Source of the DNA: a bacterium
GTDB taxonomy: Bacteria > Bacillota_I > Bacilli_A > RF39 > UBA660
Reading direction: 5' to 3'
Assembly (NCBI GenBank): GCA_029007415.1
Contig: JAQXHT010000123.1
Location: 1 to 8,662 of the forward strand
Length of the DNA stretch: 8,662 bases
The notes beneath the pieces were generated by a model. It searched no databases. It was not told the DNA's origin and saw nothing but the letters and a program-made list of their open reading frames with translations. Position numbers and translations under genes: made by a program. This document shows, in pieces, positions 1 through 6,613 of the stretch; the first letter of the stretch is position 1; every line of letters begins with the position of its first letter.

Positions 1-1196
1 ATTAAATTTATCAAATAATAAACTGGCGAAGTGGCAACCACATATTCTCCAATTAATTGTTCCATAAAACCATTAAATCCAGCTTTAAACTCATATATTC
101 CATAAGACTTATCCTTCTTGCTAGTAATTGGTGTCCCATAAAAATTATAACGTTCATAACTATTATCAATAGCATACTTAATCATTTCCCATTGAATTAA
201 GTATTGAGAATTATACATCATATACTTTTCATAATTTCCACTAGAAAGATAAACTATTTCTGGTCTTGTCATTACAAACATTGAACCAGCTAAGGTGATA
301 ACACTCTTATTTGCTTCTTTCTTTTGTTCCTTAGCAATATTAATACGTTTTTTAAGAGATTCTATAGTAGTTTCAAATTCTTTTCTTTTACCGTCATTGC
401 AACTAGAAGCAGATAATTTTTGTTTCTTAGTTTCATTTTCCATAATTTCGTTTTCTAATAATTCAACATATTTATCAAGATTAAGTCTTGTCACTAAGTA
501 TTTTATCTCACCATTTTTAGAAAATAAATCATACATATTTTCATAATAAGAGATATCGCGGATATCAAAGCCTTTTCTTTTTCCAGTTTCAATCATTACA
601 TCATAAAATTCTTGAAGTTCATCTTTTTTTAATTCTACTACTTCAATACCATTTTTAATTGTCTTTCGAATGCAATTTCTAGTATTTGCTTTCATTTCTT
701 TTAAAATATCATTTTCACTTTTATCTACCAAATTTAATACATACATAGAAGAAACTTGTTCTTCTTGATCTGCTTTTTTAAATCCTAGTGAATTCAATAA
801 ATCAATAGTAAAATCAGGATTATAAGTAAGAGAAAGTTCATTACCTTTACCGTCAAAACGACGAAGGGGAAGATAAGGATCTAGTCTTAAGCAATAACCA
901 TTATGTTTTTTTACATATTTTTTTAATTCACTTAGAAAGGTACTAACCAATTTCTTATCATTATAATCAAGTAATGGACCACGTAGGGCATAAAATTCAT
1001 ATTTATTAAAGTGCCTTTTTTTAGAAAGAAGTAACGTTGCACCTACTATCTTTTTATCTTTTTTAAGGCCAAGATAATTAACTATCCATTCATTCGATTT
1101 ACGAAGATTACCAATTTCTATTGTTTCCATAAAATTTCTCGAAGGACTTGTTTTAGAAAATTCTTGAAATTCCTTCTCCGTGAGTTCTTCTAACAT
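1..1196 (-). CDS. FemAB-family (FemX-like) lipid II aminoacyl/peptidyl transferase, 3' end cut by window edge
   Basis: The frame is open from the ATG at 1196 to base 1 without a stop, giving 398 residues. FemAB proteins are about 410-420 residues, so only a short C-terminal tail is missing. FemAB enzymes transfer amino acids from aminoacyl-tRNA to the lysine or equivalent residue of the peptidoglycan stem peptide, on the cytoplasmic membrane face. Family marks visible are IVGATLLLSKK (residues 50-60), FYALRGPLLDY (68-78), the basic stretch EMKANTRNCIRKTIKNGI (167-183), a Lys/Glu-rich helical hairpin like the FemA coiled-coil arm (about 237-298), and the C-terminal YNFYG (350-354) followed by YGIYEFKAGFNG (365-376). 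GGTGAG lies 6 nt before the ATG, inside the last codons of murJ, and the ATG shares its A with the murJ TAA stop, so translation is probably coupled. Which residue it adds (FemX-like first residue or FemA/B-like later one) cannot be told. Confidence 0.9.
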   Translation of the reverse strand, partial: MLEELTEKEFQEFSKTSPSRNFMETIEIGNLRKSNEWIVNYLGLKKDKKIVGATLLLSKKRHFNKYEFYALRGPLLDYNDKKLVSTFLSELKKYVKKHNGYCLRLDPYLPLRRFDGKGNELSLTYNPDFTIDLLNSLGFKKADQEEQVSSMYVLNLVDKSENDILKEMKANTRNCIRKTIKNGIEVVELKKDELQEFYDVMIETGKRKGFDIRDISYYENMYDLFSKNGEIKYLVTRLNLDKYVELLENEIMENETKKQKLSASSCNDGKRKEFETTIESLKKRINIAKEQKKEANKSVITLAGSMFVMTRPEIVYLSSGNYEKYMMYNSQYLIQWEMIKYAIDNSYERYNFYGTPITSKKDKSYGIYEFKAGFNGFMEQLIGEYVVATSPVYYLINL

Positions 1197-1208
1197 TATC
1201 TTCTCACC
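1194..1208 (-). promoter_or_regulatory. TAATG stop/start overlap with internal Shine-Dalgarno
   Basis: The murJ stop TAA (1198-1196) and the FemAB start ATG (1196-1194) share one A. The ribosome binding site GGTGAG (1208-1203) sits within the last murJ codons. This arrangement normally gives translational coupling and roughly matched output of the two proteins. The overlap is read directly; coupling is inferred. Confidence 0.75.
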
Positions 1209-2851
1209 GCCTTTCGTTTAATTTTATTTAACATTTCCTTACCTAATACTTCATCAATAACACCAGATTTATAAGATACTAATAGATAAACACTAGCTCC
1301 AATAATAGTATATACCAAAATAATTGGAATATTTAAAAGTCTGATTGAAGATGAAATTGGTACAACAAATTTAACTAAGAATAATGCTAAAATCATAAAA
1401 ACATCAGCTAAAATTATTTTTCCAGTTATTTTAATAGTTGGCTTATAACTAACACCACATTTTTTCTTTAAATAATGTAAACACAAAACGATACCTGCTA
1501 AATAACCTAAAATTGTAGCAGTTATTGAACCATACACTGGTTGAAGTCCTAAATTATAGAAAGTTTTAATTAAGTAAACATTAGTTAAAGATTTAATCAA
1601 AACACCAGTAAATAAAGAGATAAATACCTCTTTATAATATTTTAAAACTTGAACAATAGAAACTAAAGCTGTATAAGTAGAAATAATTAAAGCAACAAAG
1701 ATATAATATGCCATTATTTGTGCTCCAACAGCAGATTTACTACCATAAAATACATCCCATACTGGTTTTGCTAGGAATGATAAACCAATCGTCATTGGTA
1801 CAGATAGAAATAATAAAATCTGTAGAGTTTGATTAATTTTATGATGAACATCTTTTTTATCCCCTTTAACTGATGATGAAGTAAGATTTGGTATCAAACT
1901 TATTATTAAACCCGTAGAAATAGAAACTATTATCATATTTAGCTTATTTCCCCAAGTAGAGATAACACTCATAGAGTTTTCGGCCGCTACTGTTGTATAA
2001 CCAGCAGTATGAACAAGTGTCTTTACTAGTGTTGTCATATCAACAAAATTATAAGCTGATTTAAAAACATCAATCATTATAAATGGTAAGGCATAGAAAA
2101 ATATTTTTCCTAATATTTCTTTAGTAGAAATTACAGGCTCTTCCTTTTTTGCCTCGGTTATTTCATTAATTTCTTTCTTATGTTTAAATACTTTATCAAG
2201 TAAATATAGGTAACCAACTAATGCTCCTGCGGTTGCTCCAAAAGTTGCTACGCCGACTGCTGTTGTTAATGATAAATGAAAAACATTTAAAGCAGCATAA
2301 GAACCAAAGATAATAACTATTATACGAGCTACTTGTTCAACTACCTGAGAAATAGCTGTTGGAGTAATAAATTTATGTCCTTCTAAGTAACCTCTATATA
2401 TACTTAAGATTGGTACTACTAAAATGGCAGTAGCAATTACTCTAATAACATAAGTTACATCCTTTAAAGTATTTCCACCAGTTAAATCTCCAATAATCGC
2501 TTTTGCAATGAATGGAGCGAATAATACTAAGATGATGAAAACAAAAATCCCCATAAAAATAGCAAGTCTTCTTCCTATCTTAAAGGCTTTTTCTTTAGCA
2601 TTTTTATAACCTAATGTTTGATATTCACTAATTATCTTAGAAATAGCATTTGGAATACCAGCACAAGATAATGACTGAAATAACAAGTAAATTGTATAGG
2701 CATAGCCATATAAAGCTCCACCTTGTTCACCAATTATCGCATAAAAAGGAATAACATAAAGCATTCCTAATACTTTAGTAATAACTATCCCCATAGTAGC
2801 GATAAATGCACCATTTAGAAACGAATTTTGTTTAAGTTCTTTTTTTCCCAT
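1196..2851 (-). CDS. murJ: Lipid II flippase MurJ (YtgP/SpoVB-like, MOP superfamily)
   Basis: This 551-residue, very hydrophobic protein should move lipid-linked peptidoglycan precursor from the inner to the outer face of the membrane. It matches the B. subtilis YtgP type from end to end as I remember that sequence: the N-terminal KVLGMLYVIPF followed by the GGALYGYAYTIYLLF stretch, VIRVIATAILVVPILSIYRG, then TAISQVVEQVARII, a charged cytoplasmic loop (about residues 222-246), INQTLQILLFL, and a long series of hydrophobic segments consistent with about 14 membrane helices. Length is normal for the family. Two starts are possible: ATG at 2851 (11 nt after GGGAG) or TTG at 2857 (5 nt after it). 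I prefer ATG; a TGA directly before the TTG excludes anything longer. The stop overlaps the next gene as TAATG. Another lipid-linked glycan flippase of the same superfamily is possible, but the FemAB neighbours favour lipid II. Confidence 0.88.
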   Translation of the reverse strand: MGKKELKQNSFLNGAFIATMGIVITKVLGMLYVIPFYAIIGEQGGALYGYAYTIYLLFQSLSCAGIPNAISKIISEYQTLGYKNAKEKAFKIGRRLAIFMGIFVFIILVLFAPFIAKAIIGDLTGGNTLKDVTYVIRVIATAILVVPILSIYRGYLEGHKFITPTAISQVVEQVARIIVIIFGSYAALNVFHLSLTTAVGVATFGATAGALVGYLYLLDKVFKHKKEINEITEAKKEEPVISTKEILGKIFFYALPFIMIDVFKSAYNFVDMTTLVKTLVHTAGYTTVAAENSMSVISTWGNKLNMIIVSISTGLIISLIPNLTSSSVKGDKKDVHHKINQTLQILLFLSVPMTIGLSFLAKPVWDVFYGSKSAVGAQIMAYYIFVALIISTYTALVSIVQVLKYYKEVFISLFTGVLIKSLTNVYLIKTFYNLGLQPVYGSITATILGYLAGIVLCLHYLKKKCGVSYKPTIKITGKIILADVFMILALFLVKFVVPISSSIRLLNIPIILVYTIIGASVYLLVSYKSGVIDEVLGKEMLNKIKRKAVRR

Positions 2852-2872
2852 GTACAATCACGCTCCCATATA

Positions 2873-2881
2873 ATCATACCA
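2873..2881 (-). promoter_or_regulatory. Candidate extended -10 promoter for murJ
   Basis: The minus strand reads TGGTATGAT, an extended -10 (TGnTATGAT) with no good -35 at 17 bp. Transcription would start near 2866, leaving a leader of about 15 nt that just keeps the GGAG before the murJ ATG. This rests on motif matching only. Confidence 0.35.
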
Positions 2882-2886
2882 TAATC

Positions 2887-2915
2887 TTGCACTTAGGGAA
2901 AGAATCAAGTATAAT
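2887..2915 (+). promoter_or_regulatory. Candidate sigma-A promoter for the divergent FemAB gene
   Basis: There is a perfect -10 TATAAT (2910-2915), 17 bp after a weak -35 TTGCAC (2887-2892). The predicted start is near 2922, giving a leader of about 17 nt that contains the ribosome binding site GAGGTGG (2928-2934). Confidence 0.55.
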
Positions 2916-2938
2916 TAGTTTAAGATTGAGGTGGTATG

Positions 2939-4198
2939 ATGAAACTTGTTGAACTATCTAAAACAGAATTTAATGATTATGCTAATCACTTAGAAATTTG
3001 TCCTTTTGAGCAAAGTATCTATTGGGCAAAGTTTAAAGGTGGCGAAGCTTGGCATGCTTATTTTTTAGGACTTGAAGATAAAAATAGAATTCTGGGAGCA
3101 ACCGTATTACTCTCAAAGGAAAATTTTGCTATTAAAAGAAGATTTTTCTATGCCCCACAAGGTTTTTTAATTGATTATAAAAACTATGACTTATTGGAGT
3201 TATTTACTAAAGAAGTTATTAACTTTATCAAAGAAAGAAATGGTATTTACTTAAAAATAGATCCAGAAATAATGACTGCTAGTAAAGATGATAATGGTAA
3301 TATTATTCAAGGTGGTATTAATAATTTATTTATTAAAGATTATTTAACAAAAATTGGTTTTATTGAAAATACTAATGATACCATTAGTCCAAGATATGTA
3401 ATGAAGCTTGACTTAACTAAAAGAAATCTTAATGATATCTTAGATAATATGCAAAAAAAAGCAAGACAAATTATCAAAAGAAATGATCGTCTTGGTTACA
3501 TTGTAAGAGAACTTGATAAAGATGAATTTAATCTTTTTGAAGAAATGATGAAAAAGATTAATAAAAATTTTAATACTTTAGAGTGTACTCTTCCTTTCTA
3601 TGAAGATTTATGTGATGCTTTTACTACTGACCAATTTAAAATTATGATTGCTGAACTTGATTTAAATTTAACATTAGATAATTTAAAGAAAGAAGAAAAA
3701 GTCTTACAGATTGAAAAAGAAAAAAGAATAGGAATTTATCAAGAAGGTGGCATGACCGAAGAAACTTTTATTGATAAAGAACTTCTATATAATGAACAAA
3801 AGAAAACAATTAATAATAGAAGAAAATACTATACAGAGCTAAAGGAAAAGACTAATCAAGATGTTATCTTTTTAGGTGGTTATTTATTTTTATTATATGG
3901 TAAAGAAGTCACCGCTTTGATGGGTGGTATGGTAGAAGACTATATCGATTTAGATGCTTCTTATTCTATTCATTATAGAATGATTAAAGAAGCAATCGAG
4001 GATAATTACAATTCTTATAATTTTTATGAAGTAAAAGATTTAAATGATGGTAGTTATTATTTTAAGAAAAACTTTGGAGCAGAAGTATTTGAACATATCG
4101 GAGAATTTGATTATCCTATCGATATGAATGCTTATAATAAATATAAGAGATATTTTCCTTCATATTATGGTGTAAAAACTATTTACAAAAGTAAATAA
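2939..4198 (+). CDS. Second FemAB-family lipid II aminoacyl/peptidyl transferase
   Basis: This 419-residue protein is a full-length FemAB paralogue of the gene at the left edge and should add a bridge amino acid from aminoacyl-tRNA to the peptidoglycan precursor at the membrane. Visible landmarks, numbered from the upstream ATG at 2936, are RILGATVLLSKENF (51-64), FYAPQGFLIDYKN (71-83), NMQKKARQIIKRNDRLGYIV (171-190), a highly charged helical hairpin (about 241-307) matching the FemA coiled-coil arm, and YNFYEVKDLNDGSYYFKKNF (361-380). The common YNFYG is YNFYE here. Two ATGs sit in tandem at 2936 and 2939; GAGGTGG ends at 2934, so the second has the better 4-nt spacing and is chosen. The gene is divergent from murJ, and its last 20 bases overlap the end of the convergent Cse60-like gene. 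The substrate residue is unknown. Confidence 0.88.
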   Translation: MKLVELSKTEFNDYANHLEICPFEQSIYWAKFKGGEAWHAYFLGLEDKNRILGATVLLSKENFAIKRRFFYAPQGFLIDYKNYDLLELFTKEVINFIKERNGIYLKIDPEIMTASKDDNGNIIQGGINNLFIKDYLTKIGFIENTNDTISPRYVMKLDLTKRNLNDILDNMQKKARQIIKRNDRLGYIVRELDKDEFNLFEEMMKKINKNFNTLECTLPFYEDLCDAFTTDQFKIMIAELDLNLTLDNLKKEEKVLQIEKEKRIGIYQEGGMTEETFIDKELLYNEQKKTINNRRKYYTELKEKTNQDVIFLGGYLFLLYGKEVTALMGGMVEDYIDLDASYSIHYRMIKEAIEDNYNSYNFYEVKDLNDGSYYFKKNFGAEVFEHIGEFDYPIDMNAYNKYKRYFPSYYGVKTIYKSK

Positions 4199-4355
4199 TC
4201 ATTGCTGAGAAACAATAGATTTGTTCTTCACCAGAAGGAAAGGAACTAACTTCATATTTAATATCAACAACTTCTCCTTCTAAATCACTTAAGAAATTAT
4301 TCATTGCTTCTTGTAAATCCCCTTCATCTTCAAAATCAAATATTTTCACTTTCAT
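4179..4355 (-). CDS. cse60: Small Cse60-like protein
   Basis: This 58-residue acidic protein begins MKVKIFDFEDEGDLQEAM, continues through NNFLSDLEGEVVDIKYEVSS and ends with a hydrophobic SAMIIYFCK strand. The pattern of N-terminal KVKIF strand, acidic helix, NNFL, VVDIKY and terminal IIY matches my memory of the Cse60 family (small Bacilli proteins of about 60 residues, first noted as sigma-E-controlled in B. subtilis). Biochemical function is unknown. The start at 4355 is chosen because GGTGAG (4365-4360) lies 4 nt upstream and the length then fits the family; the frame stays open to 4394 but that extension has no ribosome binding site and crosses the -10-like box. It overlaps the second FemAB gene tail to tail by 20 bp. 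Family membership should be checked by profile search. Confidence 0.65.
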   Translation of the reverse strand: MKVKIFDFEDEGDLQEAMNNFLSDLEGEVVDIKYEVSSFPSGEEQIYCFSAMIIYFCK

Positions 4356-4359
4356 CTTT

Positions 4360-4377
4360 CTCACCAAATTTATTATA
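4360..4377 (-). promoter_or_regulatory. Candidate -10 and ribosome binding site of the Cse60-like gene
   Basis: On the minus strand a perfect TATAAT (4377-4372) is followed by GGTGAG (4365-4360), 4 nt before the ATG. No convincing -35 is present, and nothing resembling a sigma-E box (CATAnnnT) is visible. Because a terminator separates the gene from clpB, it probably needs its own promoter. Confidence 0.35.
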
Positions 4378-4403
4378 AAAAACTTTTTCCACAAAAATTG
4401 TTG

Positions 4404-4438
4404 AAAAAAATAAGGCTGATTTTATTTTCAGTCTTATT
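4404..4438 (-). terminator. Intrinsic terminator of clpB
   Basis: The arms AATAAGGCTGA (4409-4419) and TCAGTCTTATT (4428-4438) pair around an 8-nt loop. Read on the minus strand, the 11-bp stem has one A-C mismatch and ends in seven T (4410-4404). The clpB stop codon TAA (4436-4434) lies inside the upstream arm. On the plus strand the stem has only a G-U wobble but a short T tail, so weak bidirectional action for the FemAB gene is possible. Confidence 0.75.
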
Positions 4439-6545
4439 TTACTTCTACTTTAGAAATTACTAAATTGTTATCTTTTACATCAAAAGTAACTGTAGCATTG
4501 TATGGAATGGTTCCTTTTATTAACTCATGAGCAAGTAAACTCTCAATCGTTTTACTAACTTCTCGTTTCAAAGGTCGTGCTCCATAGTTAATGTCATAAC
4601 CGGCATCTACTAAATAATCTCTAGCAGCAGAAGTTAATGCTAATTTGATTTGATCATTACTTAATCTTTTTTCAATATCTTTAATAATTTTATCAAGTAT
4701 TTCGTAAATAACATCTTTAGTTAATGGCTTAAAGATAATCACTTCATCAATACGGTTAATAAATTCTGGACGAAAATGATTTTTTAATTCACTTTCTACT
4801 TTACTAGTATCACCATCTAGAATATACTCACTTCCAAGATTAGATGTCATTATAATAATAGTATTTTTAAAATCAACAGTACGTCCATTAGAATCAGTTA
4901 TTCTACCATCATCTAAGATTTGTAGTAATAAGTTTAATACTTCTGGATGAGCTTTTTCTATTTCATCAAATAATACTATACTATATGGATTACGTCTTAC
5001 TGCTTCGGTAAGTTGTCCACCTTCTTCATAACCAACATATCCTGGAGGAGAACCAATAAGTCTTGAAACGCTGAATTTTTCCATATACTCACTCATATCG
5101 ATACGAACCATATGTTTTTCATCATCAAATAATTCACTGGCTAGTGTTCTAGCTACTTCAGTTTTACCTACTCCGGTAGGTCCTAAGAAGATGAAAGAAC
5201 CAATCGGACGATTAGGGTCTTTGATACCACTTCTTGACTTAATGATAGCTTCACTTACTAAGTGTAAAGCTTCATCTTGTCCCATTACTCTATGTTTCAT
5301 TGCTTGTTCAAGATTTAATAGTTTTTCTTTTTCACTACTAACTAATTTACTAAGTGGAATATTAGTCCATTTAGAAATAATAGTAGCAATATCTTCTTCA
5401 TCAACATGGTCACTTAATAATTTTTTAGTGTCTTTACTTTTTAGCTCTTCTAGTTCTTTTTCAAGACGAGGTAGTGTTCCATGTCTTAATCTAGCAGCTG
5501 TTTCTAAATCATATTTATTTTCAGCTTGTTCTAGATCAAATCTAGTTCTTTCTATCTCTTTCTTTTTATTTTGTATTTTAGTATAAAGACCTTTCTCTTC
5601 TTCCCAAGCTTCTTTAAAGTCCTTTTCTTGTTTTTTCAAACCAACTAGTTCTTTATCAATTTCTTCTTTACGATTCATTGATAACTGGTCTTTTTCTTTC
5701 TTTATCGCCTGACGTTCTATTTCCAAGCTCATAATTTTTCTAGTTAAAGAGTCAAGAGCATTAGGAACAGAATCCATCTGAACTCTTATCGTTGCACAAG
5801 CTTCATCTATTAAATCGATAGCTTTATCTGGTAAAAATCTATCTGTAATATATCTATCGGATAAAGTTGCTGCTGCAACAAGGGCTTTATCTTGAATAGT
5901 TACACCATGATGAATTTCAAATCTTTCTTTAAGACCTCTTAGAATAGTAATTGTATCCATTACTGTCGGTTCATTTACTTTAATCTTTTGAAAACGTCTT
6001 TCAAGAGCACCGTCTTTTTCGATATATTTACGATATTCGTTCAAAGTAGTAGCACCGATTACGTGAATTTCTCCGCGAGCTAACATTGGTTTTAAGATGT
6101 TAGAAGTATCCATAGCTCCTTCCATATTACCAGTACCAACGATAGTATGAATTTCATCAATGAACATAATGATAGAGCCTTCACTCTTCTTTATTTCATT
6201 TAAGACATTTTTTAGTCTTTCCTCAAATTCACCACGATATTTAGCACCAGCTACTAAAGAAGCCATATCTAATTCCCAAACTGTTTTATTTTTTAAGCTA
6301 GCAGGTACATCTCCTTTAACAATTCTTAAGGCCAAACCTTCAACAATAGCAGTTTTACCAACACCAGGTTCTCCGATTAAAACGGGATTATTTTTAGTTT
6401 TACGAGATAAAACCCTAGTAATATTTCTTATTTCTTCATCTCGACCAATAACTGGGTCTATCTTACCAGCAAGAACTGCTTCGTTTATATTACGTCCATA
6501 TTTTTCTAAGACTTTTTCTTTTTCTTGATTTTGTTCTTGATACAT
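4434..6545 (-). CDS. clpB: ClpB protein disaggregase (Hsp100), naturally lacking the N-domain
   Basis: This 703-residue hexameric AAA+ chaperone should rescue aggregated proteins together with DnaK. Residues are counted from the ATG at 6545. First AAA+ module: EKYGRNINEAVLAGKIDPVI (14-33), Walker A GEPGVGKT (58-65), pore loop KYRG (102-105), Walker B MFIDE (127-131), arginines in ALERRF (180-185). A long coiled-coil middle domain (about 256-378) marks it as ClpB rather than ClpC. Second module: Walker A GPTGVGKT (455-462), GSPPGYVGYEEGG pore region (498-510), Walker B VLFDEIEK (524-531), sensor-2 GARP (655-658). No IGF/LGF-type ClpP-binding loop is seen. Typical ClpB has about 860 residues; the roughly 150-residue N-domain is absent, as in mycoplasmal ClpB and the short internal-start E. 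coli form. The start is set by GAGGGG 7 nt upstream; the TTG at 6566 lies at or before the predicted transcript start. CIRCE and a strong promoter precede it. Confidence 0.95.
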   Translation of the reverse strand: MYQEQNQEKEKVLEKYGRNINEAVLAGKIDPVIGRDEEIRNITRVLSRKTKNNPVLIGEPGVGKTAIVEGLALRIVKGDVPASLKNKTVWELDMASLVAGAKYRGEFEERLKNVLNEIKKSEGSIIMFIDEIHTIVGTGNMEGAMDTSNILKPMLARGEIHVIGATTLNEYRKYIEKDGALERRFQKIKVNEPTVMDTITILRGLKERFEIHHGVTIQDKALVAAATLSDRYITDRFLPDKAIDLIDEACATIRVQMDSVPNALDSLTRKIMSLEIERQAIKKEKDQLSMNRKEEIDKELVGLKKQEKDFKEAWEEEKGLYTKIQNKKKEIERTRFDLEQAENKYDLETAARLRHGTLPRLEKELEELKSKDTKKLLSDHVDEEDIATIISKWTNIPLSKLVSSEKEKLLNLEQAMKHRVMGQDEALHLVSEAIIKSRSGIKDPNRPIGSFIFLGPTGVGKTEVARTLASELFDDEKHMVRIDMSEYMEKFSVSRLIGSPPGYVGYEEGGQLTEAVRRNPYSIVLFDEIEKAHPEVLNLLLQILDDGRITDSNGRTVDFKNTIIIMTSNLGSEYILDGDTSKVESELKNHFRPEFINRIDEVIIFKPLTKDVIYEILDKIIKDIEKRLSNDQIKLALTSAARDYLVDAGYDINYGARPLKREVSKTIESLLAHELIKGTIPYNATVTFDVKDNNLVISKVEVK

Positions 6546-6552
6546 AATATAT

Positions 6553-6558
6553 CCCCTC
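6553..6558 (-). promoter_or_regulatory. clpB ribosome binding site
   Basis: The minus strand reads GAGGGG, 7 nt before the ATG at 6545. It fixes the clpB start and places it about 20 nt downstream of the predicted transcription start. Confidence 0.8.
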
Positions 6559-6571
6559 ACTTTCAAGACAT

Positions 6572-6600
6572 ATTATACAGCAAAAATTAGCACTTGTCAA
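6572..6600 (-). promoter_or_regulatory. clpB sigma-A promoter (consensus)
   Basis: On the minus strand, TTGACA (6600-6595), a 17-bp spacer and TATAAT (6577-6572) match the housekeeping consensus at every hexamer base. Transcription should start near 6565. The -35 box lies inside the CIRCE operator, so HrcA binding would block polymerase. Confidence 0.92.
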
Positions 6601-6613
6601 CAGTGAGTGCTAA
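6587..6613 (-). promoter_or_regulatory. CIRCE operator (HrcA repressor site)
   Basis: TTAGCACTT-N9-GAGTGCTAA matches the CIRCE consensus TTAGCACTC-N9-GAGTGCTAA with a single mismatch at 6595. CIRCE is bound by the heat-labile repressor HrcA, and in mollicutes it commonly precedes clpB. The mismatched base is the last base of the -35 TTGACA. The far arm also carries the stop codon of the upstream surface-protein frame (6612-6610). Confidence 0.95.

Noticed and set aside
295..546. Plus-strand frame of 83 codons
   Set aside because: It lies wholly antisense within the left-edge FemAB gene and its translation has no recognisable features beyond reverse-strand bias.
5191..5586. Plus-strand frames inside clpB (also 6160-6528)
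   Set aside because: Both are antisense to strongly conserved ClpB motifs; Ser/Phe/Leu-rich translations are typical of reverse-complement shadows.
4434..6545. ClpC or ClpE identity for the AAA+ chaperone
   Set aside because: The middle domain is the long ClpB type, and no ClpP-binding loop or ClpC N-terminal repeat is present.
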